Assembly (NCBI RefSeq): GCF_018398425.1
Contig: NZ_JADPMV010000001.1
Coordinates: 248,001 to 312,000 of the forward strand
From: Pseudomonas lalucatii
Lineage (GTDB): Bacteria > Pseudomonadota > Gammaproteobacteria > Pseudomonadales > Pseudomonadaceae
Reading direction: 5' to 3'
DNA length: 64,000 nucleotides
Shown: piece by piece, positions 1 to 8,805 of the stretch
How the letters are laid out: every line of letters begins with the position of its first letter
Position numbering within the stretch: position 1 is the stretch's first letter
Made by a program: the position numbers and the translations under genes
The notes under the pieces: generated by a model
Database searches by the model: none
What the model was told of the DNA's origin: nothing
Seen by the model: the letters and a program-made list of their open reading frames with translations, nothing else

Positions 1-692
1 TGGCCCTCGCGGAGGTTGCTGCGGAAGGCCTGGTTGAGCGCCTGCAGCGGCGTGCGCGCCTCGCGCAGCTGGGTGGCCAGCTCGGCGACGCGCTCCTTGG
101 TCTGCTTGGTGCTGGCTGAGCTGGCGCGATGCTGCTGGGCCAGGGCCTTCTGCTCGTCGCCCAGGCGGCGCACCAGGACCAACTGGTCCTTCTGCTTGGC
201 GACCAGCTGGGCGTACTCGTCGCGCAGCTTCTGGGTGGGCTGGGCGGTGTTGCCCAGCTGCTGGCCCAGCTCGCGGATGCGCTTGCGGTTCTCCTGCCAG
301 ACCTGGTTGGCCGTGCGCGACTCCTGCCGGGCCAGGCGCAGCTGCTTGGTCAGGGCCTGGTGCTTGTCGGCCAGGGTGTTGGATTCGGCGCTGAGGGCGT
401 CGTAGCTGGCCTGCAGCGGGGCGAGGGTGCGCTCGTGGCCGGCCAGCTCGCGGGACAGCTGGCGCAGGGTGTCGCGGTTGGCCTGCAGGGCGCTGGCGGT
501 TTGCTCGCTGGCGCCCTTGAGGCTGCGGAAGCTGGCGATGTCCTTCTGCTGGGCCTGCAGGCCCTTGAGCTCGCCGCGGGTGTCGCGCAGGGTGCGGGCC
601 AGGCCGACGCCGCTGCCGGCGATGGCCTTGAAGGGTCTGCTGGCGCGGTCCAGCGCGTGGAGTACTACCTCAAGTTTTAGATCGCGCGCCAT
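1..692 (-). CDS. Phage tail tape measure protein, N-terminal part (P2 gpT-like), cut by the window edge
   Basis: Reading leftwards from an ATG at 692, an open frame of about 230 codons runs off the window. It begins MARDLKLEVVLHALDRASRP and continues as a long alpha-helical, Gln/Ala/Arg/Leu-rich coiled coil with many Q-x-x-L heptads, typical of tape measure proteins that set tail length and fill the tube lumen. It overlaps the end of E' by 23 bases and sits directly after the E/E' pair, the P2 position of T. The C-terminal membrane-associated part is not visible. Family assignment rests on composition, start and position. Confidence 0.85.
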   Translation of the reverse strand, partial: MARDLKLEVVLHALDRASRPFKAIAGSGVGLARTLRDTRGELKGLQAQQKDIASFRSLKGASEQTASALQANRDTLRQLSRELAGHERTLAPLQASYDALSAESNTLADKHQALTKQLRLARQESRTANQVWQENRKRIRELGQQLGNTAQPTQKLRDEYAQLVAKQKDQLVLVRRLGDEQKALAQQHRASSASTKQTKERVAELATQLREARTPLQALNQAFRSNLREG

Positions 693-804
693 GCTGCAGC
701 TCCCATCGTTCGCGGGCGCGCTCGCGCCAGTCCATCAGTTCGGCCAGGTCCATGGCGTCCATCTGCTGCGGCCCCCAGTGGAAGACCATGGCGATGTCGG
801 CCAT
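670..804 (-). CDS. GpE-family tail protein E' (44 aa)
   Basis: A 44-codon frame starts MADIAMVFHWGPQQMDAMDL and ends RSKT. The conserved F-x-W at residues 8-10 and the DLAELMDWRERA segment identify the short GpE/E' family. In P2 this segment is made mainly as the C-terminal extension of E by -1 frameshifting, and E+E' chaperones the tape measure during tail assembly. Here its frame lies exactly -1 relative to E, and the path from the slippery site at 861-867 into E' is open. The ATG at 804 could also allow separate translation. The gene is short enough to be missed by automatic calls. Confidence 0.88.
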   Translation of the reverse strand: MADIAMVFHWGPQQMDAMDLAELMDWRERARERWELQHGARSKT

Positions 805-812
805 GGCGTCAT

Positions 813-1124
813 CTACGACGCGGGGGAGGGCTCGGCCTGCGCCTTGGGCGCCCGCGTTTGCAAAAAAACCACGATCTCGTCCGCGCAGGCGGTGAGGTCG
901 ACCACGTCCAGGGCGGCCACCTCCGGCTCGGTGAGGGTCGGCTGGCTGATGCGCGGCACCAGGCGGATCACGGCGTTGACGTCGCCCTGCAGCAGGTCGG
1001 CCAGCTTGAGGCCGCGCAGCTCGCCGGCGGCCGGCTTGCGCAGGGTGATGCTGTCGATGCGTTCCTTGCCGCGGGCGATGGCCTGCTCAAGGACGATGGG
1101 CGCGCTGTGGGTGGGTTGGGTCAT
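813..1124 (-). CDS. Phage tail assembly protein (P2 gpE-like)
   Basis: This 103-residue protein contains an ITLRKPAAGELRGLKLADLL segment and the remainder of the P2 gpE/TAC-type fold. It is a tail assembly chaperone acting on the tape measure. It lies between the tail tube gene and the E' segment, as in P2. Near its 3' end the codons GTT TTT TTG form a T-TTT-TTG slippery heptamer at codons 86-88. Ribosomes that slip by -1 there would continue through E' and give a fusion of about 151 residues. Confidence 0.92.
   Translation of the reverse strand: MTQPTHSAPIVLEQAIARGKERIDSITLRKPAAGELRGLKLADLLQGDVNAVIRLVPRISQPTLTEPEVAALDVVDLTACADEIVVFLQTRAPKAQAEPSPAS
861..867 (-). other. Programmed -1 ribosomal frameshift site, E to E'
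   Basis: On the - strand the zero-frame codons GTG GTT TTT TTG CAA contain the X-XXY-YYZ heptamer T-TTT-TTG. After a -1 slip translation continues with GCA AAC GCG GGC and meets no stop before the E' ATG in the same frame (804 is -1 relative to the E start at 1124). The fused product would be E residues 1-88 plus 63 residues ending RSKT. The same heptamer type is known in P2 gene E. I did not model a downstream stimulatory RNA structure. Confidence 0.85.
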
Positions 1125-1175
1125 GGGGTGGCTCCTTGGGGATGAGGGCGCCCGGCGCGCGGCCGGGCGCAGGGG

Positions 1176-1691
1176 TTACAGGCCGATGGCCTTGCGTTGC
1201 TCGGCGAGGCGGTCTTCGCCGCCCACGATGAATACGAAGTTGAGCAGGTCGATTTCGACCTCGACGTTGCCGTCCACGGTGAGCTTGTAGTAGCTGCAGG
1301 TGGTGGTGATCTTGTGCTCGGTGTCTTCCCCGACCTCGGCGTCGCCGAAGTCGATCTCCTCATGGCGACCGCGCACCACCACCTCCACCGCCGAAACCTC
1401 GCCGGTGTCGTCGCGCTGAACGGCGCCGGCCCAGCGCAGCATGGCGCCGCTGGCCGAGGTGATGCCGTACTGGCGCACGGCGGTCATGTCGTAGCCGCCG
1501 AGGGTCCATTCGACCTGGATGCCGTCGTCGCCGTGGCCCAAGTCCACTTTGACCGGGCCGTCCATGCCGGCGCCGCGCCAGGCTTCCATCTTGCGGGTGA
1601 GGTTGGGCAGGGTGACCGACTTCGACAGGCCCATGTAGCTGGCGCCGTCGTTGTACAGGTTCATGTTCTTGAGCTTGCGGGGCAGGGCCAT
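1176..1691 (-). CDS. Phage major tail tube protein (P2 gpFII-like)
   Basis: The 171-residue protein begins MALPRKLKNMNLYNDGASYM, a start typical of P2 FII tail tube proteins, and contains the usual beta-rich stretch around VKVDLGHGDDGIQVEWTLGG. It polymerises as the inner tube of the contractile tail. Its length matches P2 FII (about 172). It is the second gene of the sheath-tube-E/E'-T operon, 30 bases after the sheath gene, and a GAG-rich ribosome site precedes the ATG. Confidence 0.95.
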   Translation of the reverse strand: MALPRKLKNMNLYNDGASYMGLSKSVTLPNLTRKMEAWRGAGMDGPVKVDLGHGDDGIQVEWTLGGYDMTAVRQYGITSASGAMLRWAGAVQRDDTGEVSAVEVVVRGRHEEIDFGDAEVGEDTEHKITTTCSYYKLTVDGNVEVEIDLLNFVFIVGGEDRLAEQRKAIGL

Positions 1692-1721
1692 GGTGGGGCT
1701 CTCCTAGAGGCGGGGCGGCGC

Positions 1722-2894
1722 TCAGCCGCCGATGCGGCTGGCGAAGTCGACCAGGTAACGGTCGGTGATGCGCTGGCGCAGCAGCAGGTTCTCCAGCGGC
1801 GGCACAGGGGTGTAGTCGTAGTCCAGGTACAGCTTGCCGGCCTTGAGGGTGGTGGCGTCGTTGGCGGCCTCGTCGTACCAGCACTGGCCGTCGATGATGT
1901 AGCCCTGGGCCTTGAGCTCGCGGAACTTGGCGTTGATGCCCTCGATGATGTCGCGCACCAGGCTGGCGTGCATGGGCTTGTCGACGGCCCACAGGTGCGC
2001 CTCGGCGATGGTGTCGGCCAGCACCTGGGCGGTGCGTGTGTAGTTCTCGAAAGCGAACAGCGGGTCATCGCTGCAGGTGCGCGAGCCCCAGAAACGGAAG
2101 CCGCCCTCGCGGATCAGGGTGGTGACCTCGTTGGCGTTGAGGTAGCCGGCGTCGGTGGCGGGGTTCTGCAGGTCCCAGAACACGTCCTTGCTGATGCCGG
2201 TGACGCCGTTCACCGGTATGTTGGACAACGTCTTGTGCCAGCCCACCTGCTCGTCGAGCTTGGCACGCAGGCCCAGGGCGCGGGCCACGGCCGGTGTGTT
2301 GAGGGCCTGGCTGGTGACGCTGTCCCAGATCTGGAAGTCCGGCCAGATGACCATCAGCTCGCGGGCGCCGAAGTTGTCGCGGTAGGCGACGGCCTCTTCC
2401 TTGGTGGCGCAGCCCCAGGCACTGACGTAGGCGAAGGCGCGCAGCTGCTGGGCGATGCTGGCCAGTTCGGTGGCCACCGCCAGGGTGTCCAGGCCCGGGC
2501 AGCCGAGGATGCGCGGGGTAACGCCGAGCTTGGTCTTGGCCGCCAGCAGGGCCTTGAGGCCGGTGAACTGGCCGCCGGCGGTGACGCTGCCGATGACGTT
2601 GCTGGTGGTGGCGGCCTCGTCGACGCCCTCGGCGACGCGCACCACCACGGTGAGCGGGCTGGCGTTGTCGGCGATGGCGTCCAGCGCCTTGGCCAGGGTG
2701 CCCTGGGTGCCGGCCTTGCCGATGGCGGTCAGCACATCGGTGAGCAGCACCGGGGTGTCGAGCGGGAAGGCCACGGCATCGGCATCGCTGGCGGTGGCCA
2801 CCAGGCCGATCACGGCGGTGGAGATGGTGCGAATCGGGCGGGTGCCCTCGTTGATTTCGACGACGCGCACGCCGTGGTGGTAATCGGTGGCCAT
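1722..2894 (-). CDS. Phage tail sheath protein (P2 gpFI-like)
   Basis: The 390-residue protein starts [20 protein letters not shown] and has the hallmark sheath segments [12 protein letters not shown], a mid-domain [14 protein letters not shown] stretch, and a C-terminal domain with [20 protein letters not shown] and [18 protein letters not shown]. It forms the contractile outer sheath. Length fits P2 FI (396). It is first in its operon: a CAGGAG ribosome site precedes the ATG and a TGTA/TACA dyad at 3001-3019 lies upstream. Confidence 0.97.
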   Translation of the reverse strand: MATDYHHGVRVVEINEGTRPIRTISTAVIGLVATASDADAVAFPLDTPVLLTDVLTAIGKAGTQGTLAKALDAIADNASPLTVVVRVAEGVDEAATTSNVIGSVTAGGQFTGLKALLAAKTKLGVTPRILGCPGLDTLAVATELASIAQQLRAFAYVSAWGCATKEEAVAYRDNFGARELMVIWPDFQIWDSVTSQALNTPAVARALGLRAKLDEQVGWHKTLSNIPVNGVTGISKDVFWDLQNPATDAGYLNANEVTTLIREGGFRFWGSRTCSDDPLFAFENYTRTAQVLADTIAEAHLWAVDKPMHASLVRDIIEGINAKFRELKAQGYIIDGQCWYDEAANDATTLKAGKLYLDYDYTPVPPLENLLLRQRITDRYLVDFASRIGG

Positions 2895-3000
2895 GGGCTG
2901 CAGCTCCTGGGCGGTTCGGCCGGCGTTATGCCTGGGCGATAACTGGATCAGTGAGCCTGCAGGGTGACGCGCGCGCGCGGCGGCCGCGAGCGGCGGGGCT

Positions 3001-3019
3001 TGTAGGGCGGGGCGCTACA
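3001..3019 (-). promoter_or_regulatory. Candidate Ogr-type late activator site before the sheath operon
   Basis: A 19-bp dyad, TGTAGGGCGGGGCGCTACA, has TGTA and TACA arms separated by 11 bp. Almost the same element recurs at 9562-9580 and 16409-16427 and nowhere else in the prophage part seen. Its centre lies about 116 bp upstream of the sheath ATG. P2 Ogr/Delta-type zinc-finger activators bind TGT/ACA dyads upstream of late promoters, which makes this the likely role; the spacing I count here (TGT-N13-ACA) is one base longer than the P2 consensus as I recall it. Confidence 0.6.
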
Positions 3020-3030
3020 GCGCGGACAAG

Positions 3031-3053
3031 AAAAAGCCCCGGCTGGCGGGGCT
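3031..3053 (-). terminator. Rho-independent terminator after the tail fibre assembly gene
   Basis: On the - strand AAGCCCCGCCAGCCGGGGCTT forms a stem with a short loop and runs directly into a T tract (AAAAA on the + strand at 3031-3035). It lies 20 bases after the stop of the fibre assembly gene and just upstream of the dyad serving the sheath operon, so it separates two late transcription units. Confidence 0.85.
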
Positions 3054-3073
3054 TGCTCCAGGTGTAAGGGGGA

Positions 3074-3841
3074 TCAGCCGGCGTTGTTGCCGACGCCGGC
3101 CACGGCGGCCGCGATGCTGGCGATGGCCGCGGCGGCGATGGCCGCGGCGGCGATGGCCTGGGCCTGCTCCGGGTCGCCCTGGTCCATGGCCTGGCGCACC
3201 TGCTCCTTGGCCTGCAGGCGGGCCTCGCGGATCTGGTACAGGGCCTCGGTGTAGGCCGCGGCCTCGGCGAGGATGCTGTCGGCGGCCTGCTGGGCGCTGC
3301 GGCCGTTGATGGCCCAGGCGGCGACGGTGCGCGGCACGGCGCCCTCGGGGTAGCCGGCCGCGGCGAAGGCCTGGGCCTCGGCGGCGGCGCGGTCGTACTC
3401 CACGGCGCGCAGCGGGTCGCCGGCCACGGCGCGGCGGGCGGCATCGGCGGCGGTGTCGATCTGGGCGCAGAGGCCCGCCTGCAGGGCCCGCAGGTTGGCC
3501 GCCTGCAGGGCGGCGTCGAGCACCCAGGACGTGCCCGCCCACAGGTGGTCGGGCGAGGGGCGAGGCTGGTTGGTGAGCCCCTCGGGTAGCTCGCCCAGGT
3601 CGCCGTGCTGCTGCGCCTCGCCGGTGGTGGTGCTGTAGACGGTGCCGCGATGATCCTCGACCAGCTGCCAGGCGCTGCCGTCGGCGCTGCGCTGGGCGAC
3701 CTGGCCGGCTGGGATGGCCGGCGGCGCGTCGGCATAGGCGTGGGCCGGAATCAGCCAGTTATCGGCATCGAGCGGATCGGGGTCGGCGCTGCTGATGCCG
3801 AGGTATTCGCGGGTGAGCGGGTGGGCGCAGTAGATTTCCAT
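3074..3841 (-). CDS. Tail fibre assembly protein
   Basis: The 255-residue protein opens MEIYCAHPLTREYLGISSAD and has the W-x-x-x-x-D-x-R-G-x-V-Y/W-type motif (WQLVEDHRGTVYSTTTGE, residues about 57-74) typical of tail fibre assembly chaperones. It lies directly after the fibre gene (12 bases), as in P2 H-G. The second half is an Ala-rich helical region with many AAADAARRA-type heptads and ends in an alanine-rich stretch (AIAAAAIAAAAIASIAAAVA), longer than usual. The chaperone role is by family; the extended Ala-rich tail is unexplained. Confidence 0.82.
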   Translation of the reverse strand: MEIYCAHPLTREYLGISSADPDPLDADNWLIPAHAYADAPPAIPAGQVAQRSADGSAWQLVEDHRGTVYSTTTGEAQQHGDLGELPEGLTNQPRPSPDHLWAGTSWVLDAALQAANLRALQAGLCAQIDTAADAARRAVAGDPLRAVEYDRAAAEAQAFAAAGYPEGAVPRTVAAWAINGRSAQQAADSILAEAAAYTEALYQIREARLQAKEQVRQAMDQGDPEQAQAIAAAAIAAAAIASIAAAVAGVGNNAG

Positions 3842-3853
3842 GGTGATCCTCGA

Positions 3854-6800
3854 TCAATACTTGATGCAGGCAAGCAGCGCGATGTTTCTAGGCCGGTTGT
3901 CGCCAGCAGACGGGGTGACGTTGTTGCCTGCGGCCCGGAGGCTTTCCAAGGTCTCCGCAATCTCACCCCCGCCTGAGCCCACAACGAGGCGTCCGGCTAG
4001 CACTGAGACGGATGGCTGCGGGGCCGATCCAGTAGTCCCCCACCCATCGCGAGGAATATCAGGCGCAAGGGCCGCCTGAGCACTACCCAGCGCTCGTCCA
4101 CCGTCCACGCCACGTCCGTCGTCCCAGCCGCGAATAAACTCGCCGCGCAGGTCCGGCAGGTTGAAGGTGGTGGAGCCGTTGCCGGCGCCGTAGGTCGTGC
4201 CGATGGCGGCGAACAGCGCCGCATAGGTGGAGCGGCTGACGGCCGCGCCATTGGCCTTGAGCCAGCCGGTGGGTGGCGCGGCCATGGCGAAGTACGCGAC
4301 TTCGCCGGCATATACGCCAAGGAGCCTGGCCTCCGGTACGGTGCCTGATGCCAGGTTGTTGGCATTCAGGCCGGTGATGCTGCCGCCGCCCCCCGAGAAG
4401 CCACCACTGGCGGTAATGGTGCCGCTGGCGGCGATGTTGGTCTGGACGGTGACGTTGCCGTAGAAGTAGTGGTTGCCGGTGCTGCTGCCGTAGTGCGTAT
4501 AGCTGGTGTTGCGGTTGCCGATCTCGATGGTGCCGTTGGCGCCGTTGGTGATCTTCAGGCCGTTGGTGGTGCCGTCCAGCAGCGTGCCGTTGAGCAGCGT
4601 GGTCTGGCCGTTGACCTTGAGCGCGGCGGTTTCGGTCAGACCGGAAGTCCAGATGCCACCAGCCATGCCCAGGGCCACGCCAGGCACGCCGTTGCTGCAC
4701 ACCACCAGCTGGTGACCGCCGGCCATGGTGCCGCCGGTCGGGTTGGCCGTGTGCTTGTAGGCCATGCCGTAGATGTTGCCGAAATTGGCGCCATCATCAG
4801 GAATGGCGTACTGCGTGCCCATCGACCAGACGTGGCCGATCTTGGTGCTGTCGTAATAGCCGTAAGCACCACCGGATAGCTTGGTTGAAATCGGTCGAAC
4901 CTTGGAGCCACCAAGCACCATTTCGCCTTCGGTCGTAATCGTGCCGGGGCTCAGGCGAAAGCCGGTGCCGTTGAGGTAAGGCGTAGCGCCCAGGGCGAAA
5001 TACGCCTGAATGAAGGTGCCGGCGCCGCCGTAACCACCCATGCCGGCGACCGTAGCGCCGCCATCGGTGATGTTAAACCCGCGCGCCCAGCCGGATCCGT
5101 AGTTGTCGGCCTCATATACGATGCTGCCGTCCATGGTGCCGCCAGCGGTGGGAAGCTTGGTGGCGTCTGCCACGGTGATGTTCGAAGTGCCGTCGAAAGC
5201 CACGCCGTTGATGGTGCGCACGGTCTTCAGGCGCTCGGCGTAGCGCGCAATATCCACGCGCACGCCGTAGGTTTGCGAGCCGTTCCAGCCCATCAGGGTA
5301 GGGTGCAGCGCCTGCCATGGCTGCGCGGGGTCGGTGTTACTGATCGCCGAGCCGTCCGGCGCCGTGCTGTCAGAGGCATCGAAGATGCAATGATTCGGCC
5401 CGTATTCCTTCCACAGCAGGCGGTCGGCCTGGCTGTTTTCGTTAAACCGCTCGGTGCCCGCTGCCGTTACGGTGATGCCGGCCTCGCTGGTGATGCGGCT
5501 GATCGACCAGCCCGAGCGCCAGGTATCGTCCACCCCGGAATACATGGCCAGCATGTTCTCGACCACCACCTTCGGGTAGGAGTGAGCGGTGCCGGTAGTG
5601 CCCAGGAGGATGCAGCAGTTGGTGCCGTCATGGCCGAAACGCACGGTAGCGCCGAACTTGTGCAGCCCAACCGCCTGCGCCGAGGTGTAGTACCAGGCGC
5701 TGTTGGCCGTCGGCGTATAACCGCTCACCAGCAGCTCGGCGGCGCCATAGCCGTCCGTGTAGTCGTACACGGCAATGCGCAGGCGCATCATGGTGTTGGA
5801 CCACGACTTGGGCAGTGTGATCTTGATCGTGCCGTTGACCGCACCGGACTCCTGATAGTCGGCGCCGTCCGGGTAGTCGATCGACAGTATTCCGCCCCCG
5901 CCGGCAATCACCTCATGCGCCAGGGCGCCGGTCATCCTGTCGCCGGCCTTGGCCAGCTTGGTGGCGTCCTCCACCACGATATTGCCGCTGCCGTCGAAGC
6001 TGACGCCGTTGATGGTACGCGCGGTGGCCAGCTTGGTCGCCGTGCCGGCGTTGCCAGTGGTGTTCTGGTTACCTGTGGCGTTCACCCCGGGCAGGTTGAT
6101 GTTCGCCGTGCCGTCAAAGCTCACACCGCCGATAGTCCGCGCCGTCGCTAGCTTGCTCGCCGATACGGCGTTGGCGGTCGCGTCGAGCTTGGTGTTGTTC
6201 AGCCCGGTGATCTGCGCCTGCAGTTTGCCGATGGCCGTCAGCAGCGAATCAGTAGCAGCGACAGCCGTCGCAGTAGCGGTGGACAGCCCTGTCATCAGTA
6301 CTGCGCGCACCGCCGCGGCAAGATCCTGCCAGGTCTTGTCGCCCCGGCGGTACTGCGCGGTAGTGCCGGCGGCGAATGCCGGTTCCTTTTCATCCTGCAG
6401 CTTCTTGCCCTGGGCGGCCGTCAGGGCCTTGCTCGTGCTGGTGCTGGCCAGGCTGTTGTCGAGCTGTACCAGGCCCGCACGGCTGGTGTTGGCGGTGAGG
6501 GTTTTCAGCCCCGCGGGGGTGACGGCGCGGGTGCCGTCCAGGCCGTCCTGGGTTTCCTGCGCATCGGCCAGTTCGACCACGCCTGGGGTCGTGGTGGTGG
6601 CCGGCGGGTTGATGAACAGGATGTCGCCGAAGGTCAGGCTGCTGGCGTCGAGCGACTCGAGAATGATGTCGGTCGCGAGCAGCAGGGTGGAGGCGCCGGC
6701 CTTTTGGATGATCCAGCCGGCGCCGGCCGGCTGTGAATAGACCGCGACCAGGGTACCGCTGGCGCTGAACAGGCCGAACTCGCCGACGTTGTAGGCGTCC

Positions 6801-7027
6801 GGGCCTTCGTCCTTGGCGACGACGTGGATGGTGTCATCCGCCACCGCCTGGCCGGCGATGGTGCTGACCCGCTTGACTTCGGCCTGCAGGGCGGTCTGGG
6901 TTTTCGCCGGGCTGTACTGGCCGGTGCCGAAGCCGACTGCGGTGATGACCACCGGGCCGGTGCCGGTGTTGTTGGCGTTGATGATTTCCGCGCGGCCGGC
7001 GTTGGTGATGGTGATTTGCAGTGCCAT
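3854..7027 (-). CDS. Large phage tail fibre protein with collar domain
   Basis: The 1057-residue protein starts MALQITITNAGRAEIINANN, the P2-type fibre N-terminus that docks to the baseplate (about residues 1-160). A phage-fibre segment with TPGVVELADAQE and TSKALTAAQGKKLQDE follows. At least four copies of an A(T/S)KLxTxRTIxGVxFDGxxNI-type repeat occur in the shaft (by eye near residues 295, 330, 345 and 600). The C-terminus carries a tail-collar domain (FAMAAPPTGWLKANGAAVSR through TTFNLPDLRGEFIRGWDDGR) and ends NRPRNIALLACIKY. It binds the host surface and sets host range. It overlaps the preceding gene I at ATGA. Confidence 0.93.
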   Translation of the reverse strand: MALQITITNAGRAEIINANNTGTGPVVITAVGFGTGQYSPAKTQTALQAEVKRVSTIAGQAVADDTIHVVAKDEGPDAYNVGEFGLFSASGTLVAVYSQPAGAGWIIQKAGASTLLLATDIILESLDASSLTFGDILFINPPATTTTPGVVELADAQETQDGLDGTRAVTPAGLKTLTANTSRAGLVQLDNSLASTSTSKALTAAQGKKLQDEKEPAFAAGTTAQYRRGDKTWQDLAAAVRAVLMTGLSTATATAVAATDSLLTAIGKLQAQITGLNNTKLDATANAVSASKLATARTIGGVSFDGTANINLPGVNATGNQNTTGNAGTATKLATARTINGVSFDGSGNIVVEDATKLAKAGDRMTGALAHEVIAGGGGILSIDYPDGADYQESGAVNGTIKITLPKSWSNTMMRLRIAVYDYTDGYGAAELLVSGYTPTANSAWYYTSAQAVGLHKFGATVRFGHDGTNCCILLGTTGTAHSYPKVVVENMLAMYSGVDDTWRSGWSISRITSEAGITVTAAGTERFNENSQADRLLWKEYGPNHCIFDASDSTAPDGSAISNTDPAQPWQALHPTLMGWNGSQTYGVRVDIARYAERLKTVRTINGVAFDGTSNITVADATKLPTAGGTMDGSIVYEADNYGSGWARGFNITDGGATVAGMGGYGGAGTFIQAYFALGATPYLNGTGFRLSPGTITTEGEMVLGGSKVRPISTKLSGGAYGYYDSTKIGHVWSMGTQYAIPDDGANFGNIYGMAYKHTANPTGGTMAGGHQLVVCSNGVPGVALGMAGGIWTSGLTETAALKVNGQTTLLNGTLLDGTTNGLKITNGANGTIEIGNRNTSYTHYGSSTGNHYFYGNVTVQTNIAASGTITASGGFSGGGGSITGLNANNLASGTVPEARLLGVYAGEVAYFAMAAPPTGWLKANGAAVSRSTYAALFAAIGTTYGAGNGSTTFNLPDLRGEFIRGWDDGRGVDGGRALGSAQAALAPDIPRDGWGTTGSAPQPSVSVLAGRLVVGSGGGEIAETLESLRAAGNNVTPSAGDNRPRNIALLACIKY

Positions 7028-7584
7028 TAGGGGGCCTCAGTGCATTGGAGGCGGCGGTAGACGATGGGCCGGGCTGCGCCTTGCAGCCCCAGGCCACCGC
7101 TGGCCGCCAGGCCGAGGGTGAAGGTGAAGTGCGAGCGCACCGGCTTGGTTCGTTCGATTTCGCCGATGACGTCCTGCTGGTAGGCCGCGGTGTTGGGTAC
7201 GCCGGCGCCGAGGGTGAGTACCACCTCGAAGGTGTGCGGCAATCCGGCGGGGCTGAGCTGCCACCACTCGCGCAAGGCCAGGGCACTGCCGAAGGAGGCG
7301 ACCACGTCGCGCACCGACTTGGCGGTGCCCTTGCGCCGCTGGATCTCCACGGCGGCCCGGATGCGCGCGCGCTTGACCGACTCCGGCCAGTAGGGTTGCC
7401 AGCTGTCGAGCGACAGCGACCAGGCCAGCCAGGGCAGCAAGTGCTCGGGGCAGGTGTCGGGGTTCCACAGCTCGCGCAGCGGCACCGGCAGGCCGGCCAG
7501 GCGCGCGGTGGCCTGCTCGACGGCGCGTTCCAGCTCGGTGGCGTTGCTGGGCAGCAGGCTCGGCAGGTTATTCATCGAGGCCAC
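7027..7584 (-). CDS. Phage tail protein I (baseplate wedge, P2 gpI-like)
   Basis: The 185-residue protein contains LPSLLPSNATELERAVEQAT and the diagnostic L-x-x-L-W-x-P-x-T-C-P-x-x-L-L-P-W-L-A-W-type motif (LRELWNPDTCPEHLLPWLAW), followed by VKRARIRAAVEIQRRKGTAK. This is the tail I family. It helps form the baseplate wedge and connects to fibres. A second ATG at 7575 is also possible. The gene overlaps J upstream and the fibre gene downstream, so V-W-J-I-fibre is read as one transcript. Confidence 0.94.
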   Translation of the reverse strand: MASMNNLPSLLPSNATELERAVEQATARLAGLPVPLRELWNPDTCPEHLLPWLAWSLSLDSWQPYWPESVKRARIRAAVEIQRRKGTAKSVRDVVASFGSALALREWWQLSPAGLPHTFEVVLTLGAGVPNTAAYQQDVIGEIERTKPVRSHFTFTLGLAASGGLGLQGAARPIVYRRLQCTEAP

Positions 7585-8464
7585 CGTCGGTCAGGTCGAT
7601 GGCCGTGCAATAGGAGGCGCTTTGCCGGTTTATGACCAGATTGGCGCTGGGCGAGGCCAGCTCGACCCGCTGCACGCCAGGTTGGTGCAGGGCGGCATAG
7701 ATGCCGGACAGGGTCACGTCGAGGCCGAGGCGGTGCTGGCTGGCGGCATAGGCCTCGATAGCCGCCTGGGCGGTGGCCATGACCACGGCTCTATCCGGCC
7801 CGGCATAGAAATGCAGGGTGGCCTCTACCTGGTAGGGGACGATGGTGGCGCCCTGGACCTGGACGAAGTCGGTGAGCGGGCGCACGGATTCGTCCGTGAG
7901 CGCGGCGCCGACCGTGGCGAGCAAGTCGGCGCTGGCGGTGCCGTCGTCCTCGCGGGACAGCACGGTGACCAGCACCTCGCCAGGGGTCGGGCTGATGGCG
8001 CTGGCGTCCAGCACCTGACCGCTGGCACTGAGGGCGTGGAAGATATAGGCGCCCTCGGGGCCGGCGGTGCTGAGGCCTTCGAGGGACAACTGGATGCGGT
8101 AGCGGAAGTCGCTGTCGTTCTCATAAACGGCGGCGATGGGCGGGATGGCACTGGGGTCGGCCGGGGCGATCTCCAGCCGGGTGACGCCGAACAGGGCGCC
8201 GAGGTTGTCCAGGTCGGTGCCCAGGGCATAGGGCAGCATGACCGCCCGGGCGGCGTCGTTGATGCGCTGGCGCAGGAGGGTTTCGCGGTAGGCCGCGACC
8301 TCGAGGATTTTCACCACCGGGTCGGACTCGAGGAAGGTGTCGAAGTCCGGCAGTCGGCTGGAGAGGTCGGCGAGCATTTCGGCGAGGACCTGCTCGTAGT
8401 CGATGACCTCGACCACCTTGGGCGCGGGGACCAGGGCGAGGTTGATGGCGGTGAACTGGCTCAC
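7568..8464 (-). CDS. Baseplate protein J (P2 gpJ-like)
   Basis: The 298-residue protein starts MSQFTAINLALVPAPKVVEV and includes DYEQVLAEMLADLSSRLPDF and YRETLLRQRINDAARAVMLPYALGTDLDNLGALFGV, the signature of the J/Mu gp47 baseplate family. P2 gpJ is 302 residues. It forms the wedge with W and I at the contractile tail tip. It overlaps W upstream by four bases and I downstream. Confidence 0.96.
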   Translation of the reverse strand: MSQFTAINLALVPAPKVVEVIDYEQVLAEMLADLSSRLPDFDTFLESDPVVKILEVAAYRETLLRQRINDAARAVMLPYALGTDLDNLGALFGVTRLEIAPADPSAIPPIAAVYENDSDFRYRIQLSLEGLSTAGPEGAYIFHALSASGQVLDASAISPTPGEVLVTVLSREDDGTASADLLATVGAALTDESVRPLTDFVQVQGATIVPYQVEATLHFYAGPDRAVVMATAQAAIEAYAASQHRLGLDVTLSGIYAALHQPGVQRVELASPSANLVINRQSASYCTAIDLTDGGLDE

Positions 8465-8805
8465 AGGATGGCCCCCAGGCGCAGCGGAATGCTGAGGCTT
8501 TGTTGCTCGTTGCTGTCGAGGACGGTGGCGTCGAGGGTGATCTCGACCTGGCCGGGGTCACTGCCCTGGCTGAGCTGCACGCGGGTCAGGCGCAGGCGCG
8601 GCTCCCAGCGCATCAGGGCCATGGCGGTGGCGGCGTAGGCGCGCAGCCTGGTGGTGCCGTTGAACGGCTGGTCGATCAGCTCGGGCAGCAGGCTGCCATA
8701 TTCGCGGCGCATGACGCGGCTGCCGATCCGCGTGGTGAGGATGTCCGCCACGGACTGGCGCAGGTGCTCGAGGCGGGTGATGGCACGACCTGTGGCTCGA
8801 TTCAT
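8461..8805 (-). CDS. Baseplate protein W (gp25/lysozyme-like family)
   Basis: The 114-residue protein has the T4 gp25-type fold: LEHLRQSVADILTTRIGSRVMRREYGSLLPELIDQPFN, in which the RxxxYGS segment is the conserved EPR-type core seen in sheath-initiating wedge proteins. P2 gpW is 115 residues. It lies between the PAAR gene and J and overlaps J by four bases. Confidence 0.95.
   Translation of the reverse strand: MNRATGRAITRLEHLRQSVADILTTRIGSRVMRREYGSLLPELIDQPFNGTTRLRAYAATAMALMRWEPRLRLTRVQLSQGSDPGQVEITLDATVLDSNEQQSLSIPLRLGAIL

Noticed and set aside
1197..2942. Long + strand frame opposite the tail tube and sheath genes
   Set aside because: The - strand encodes recognisable FI and FII; the + frame is a compositional artefact.
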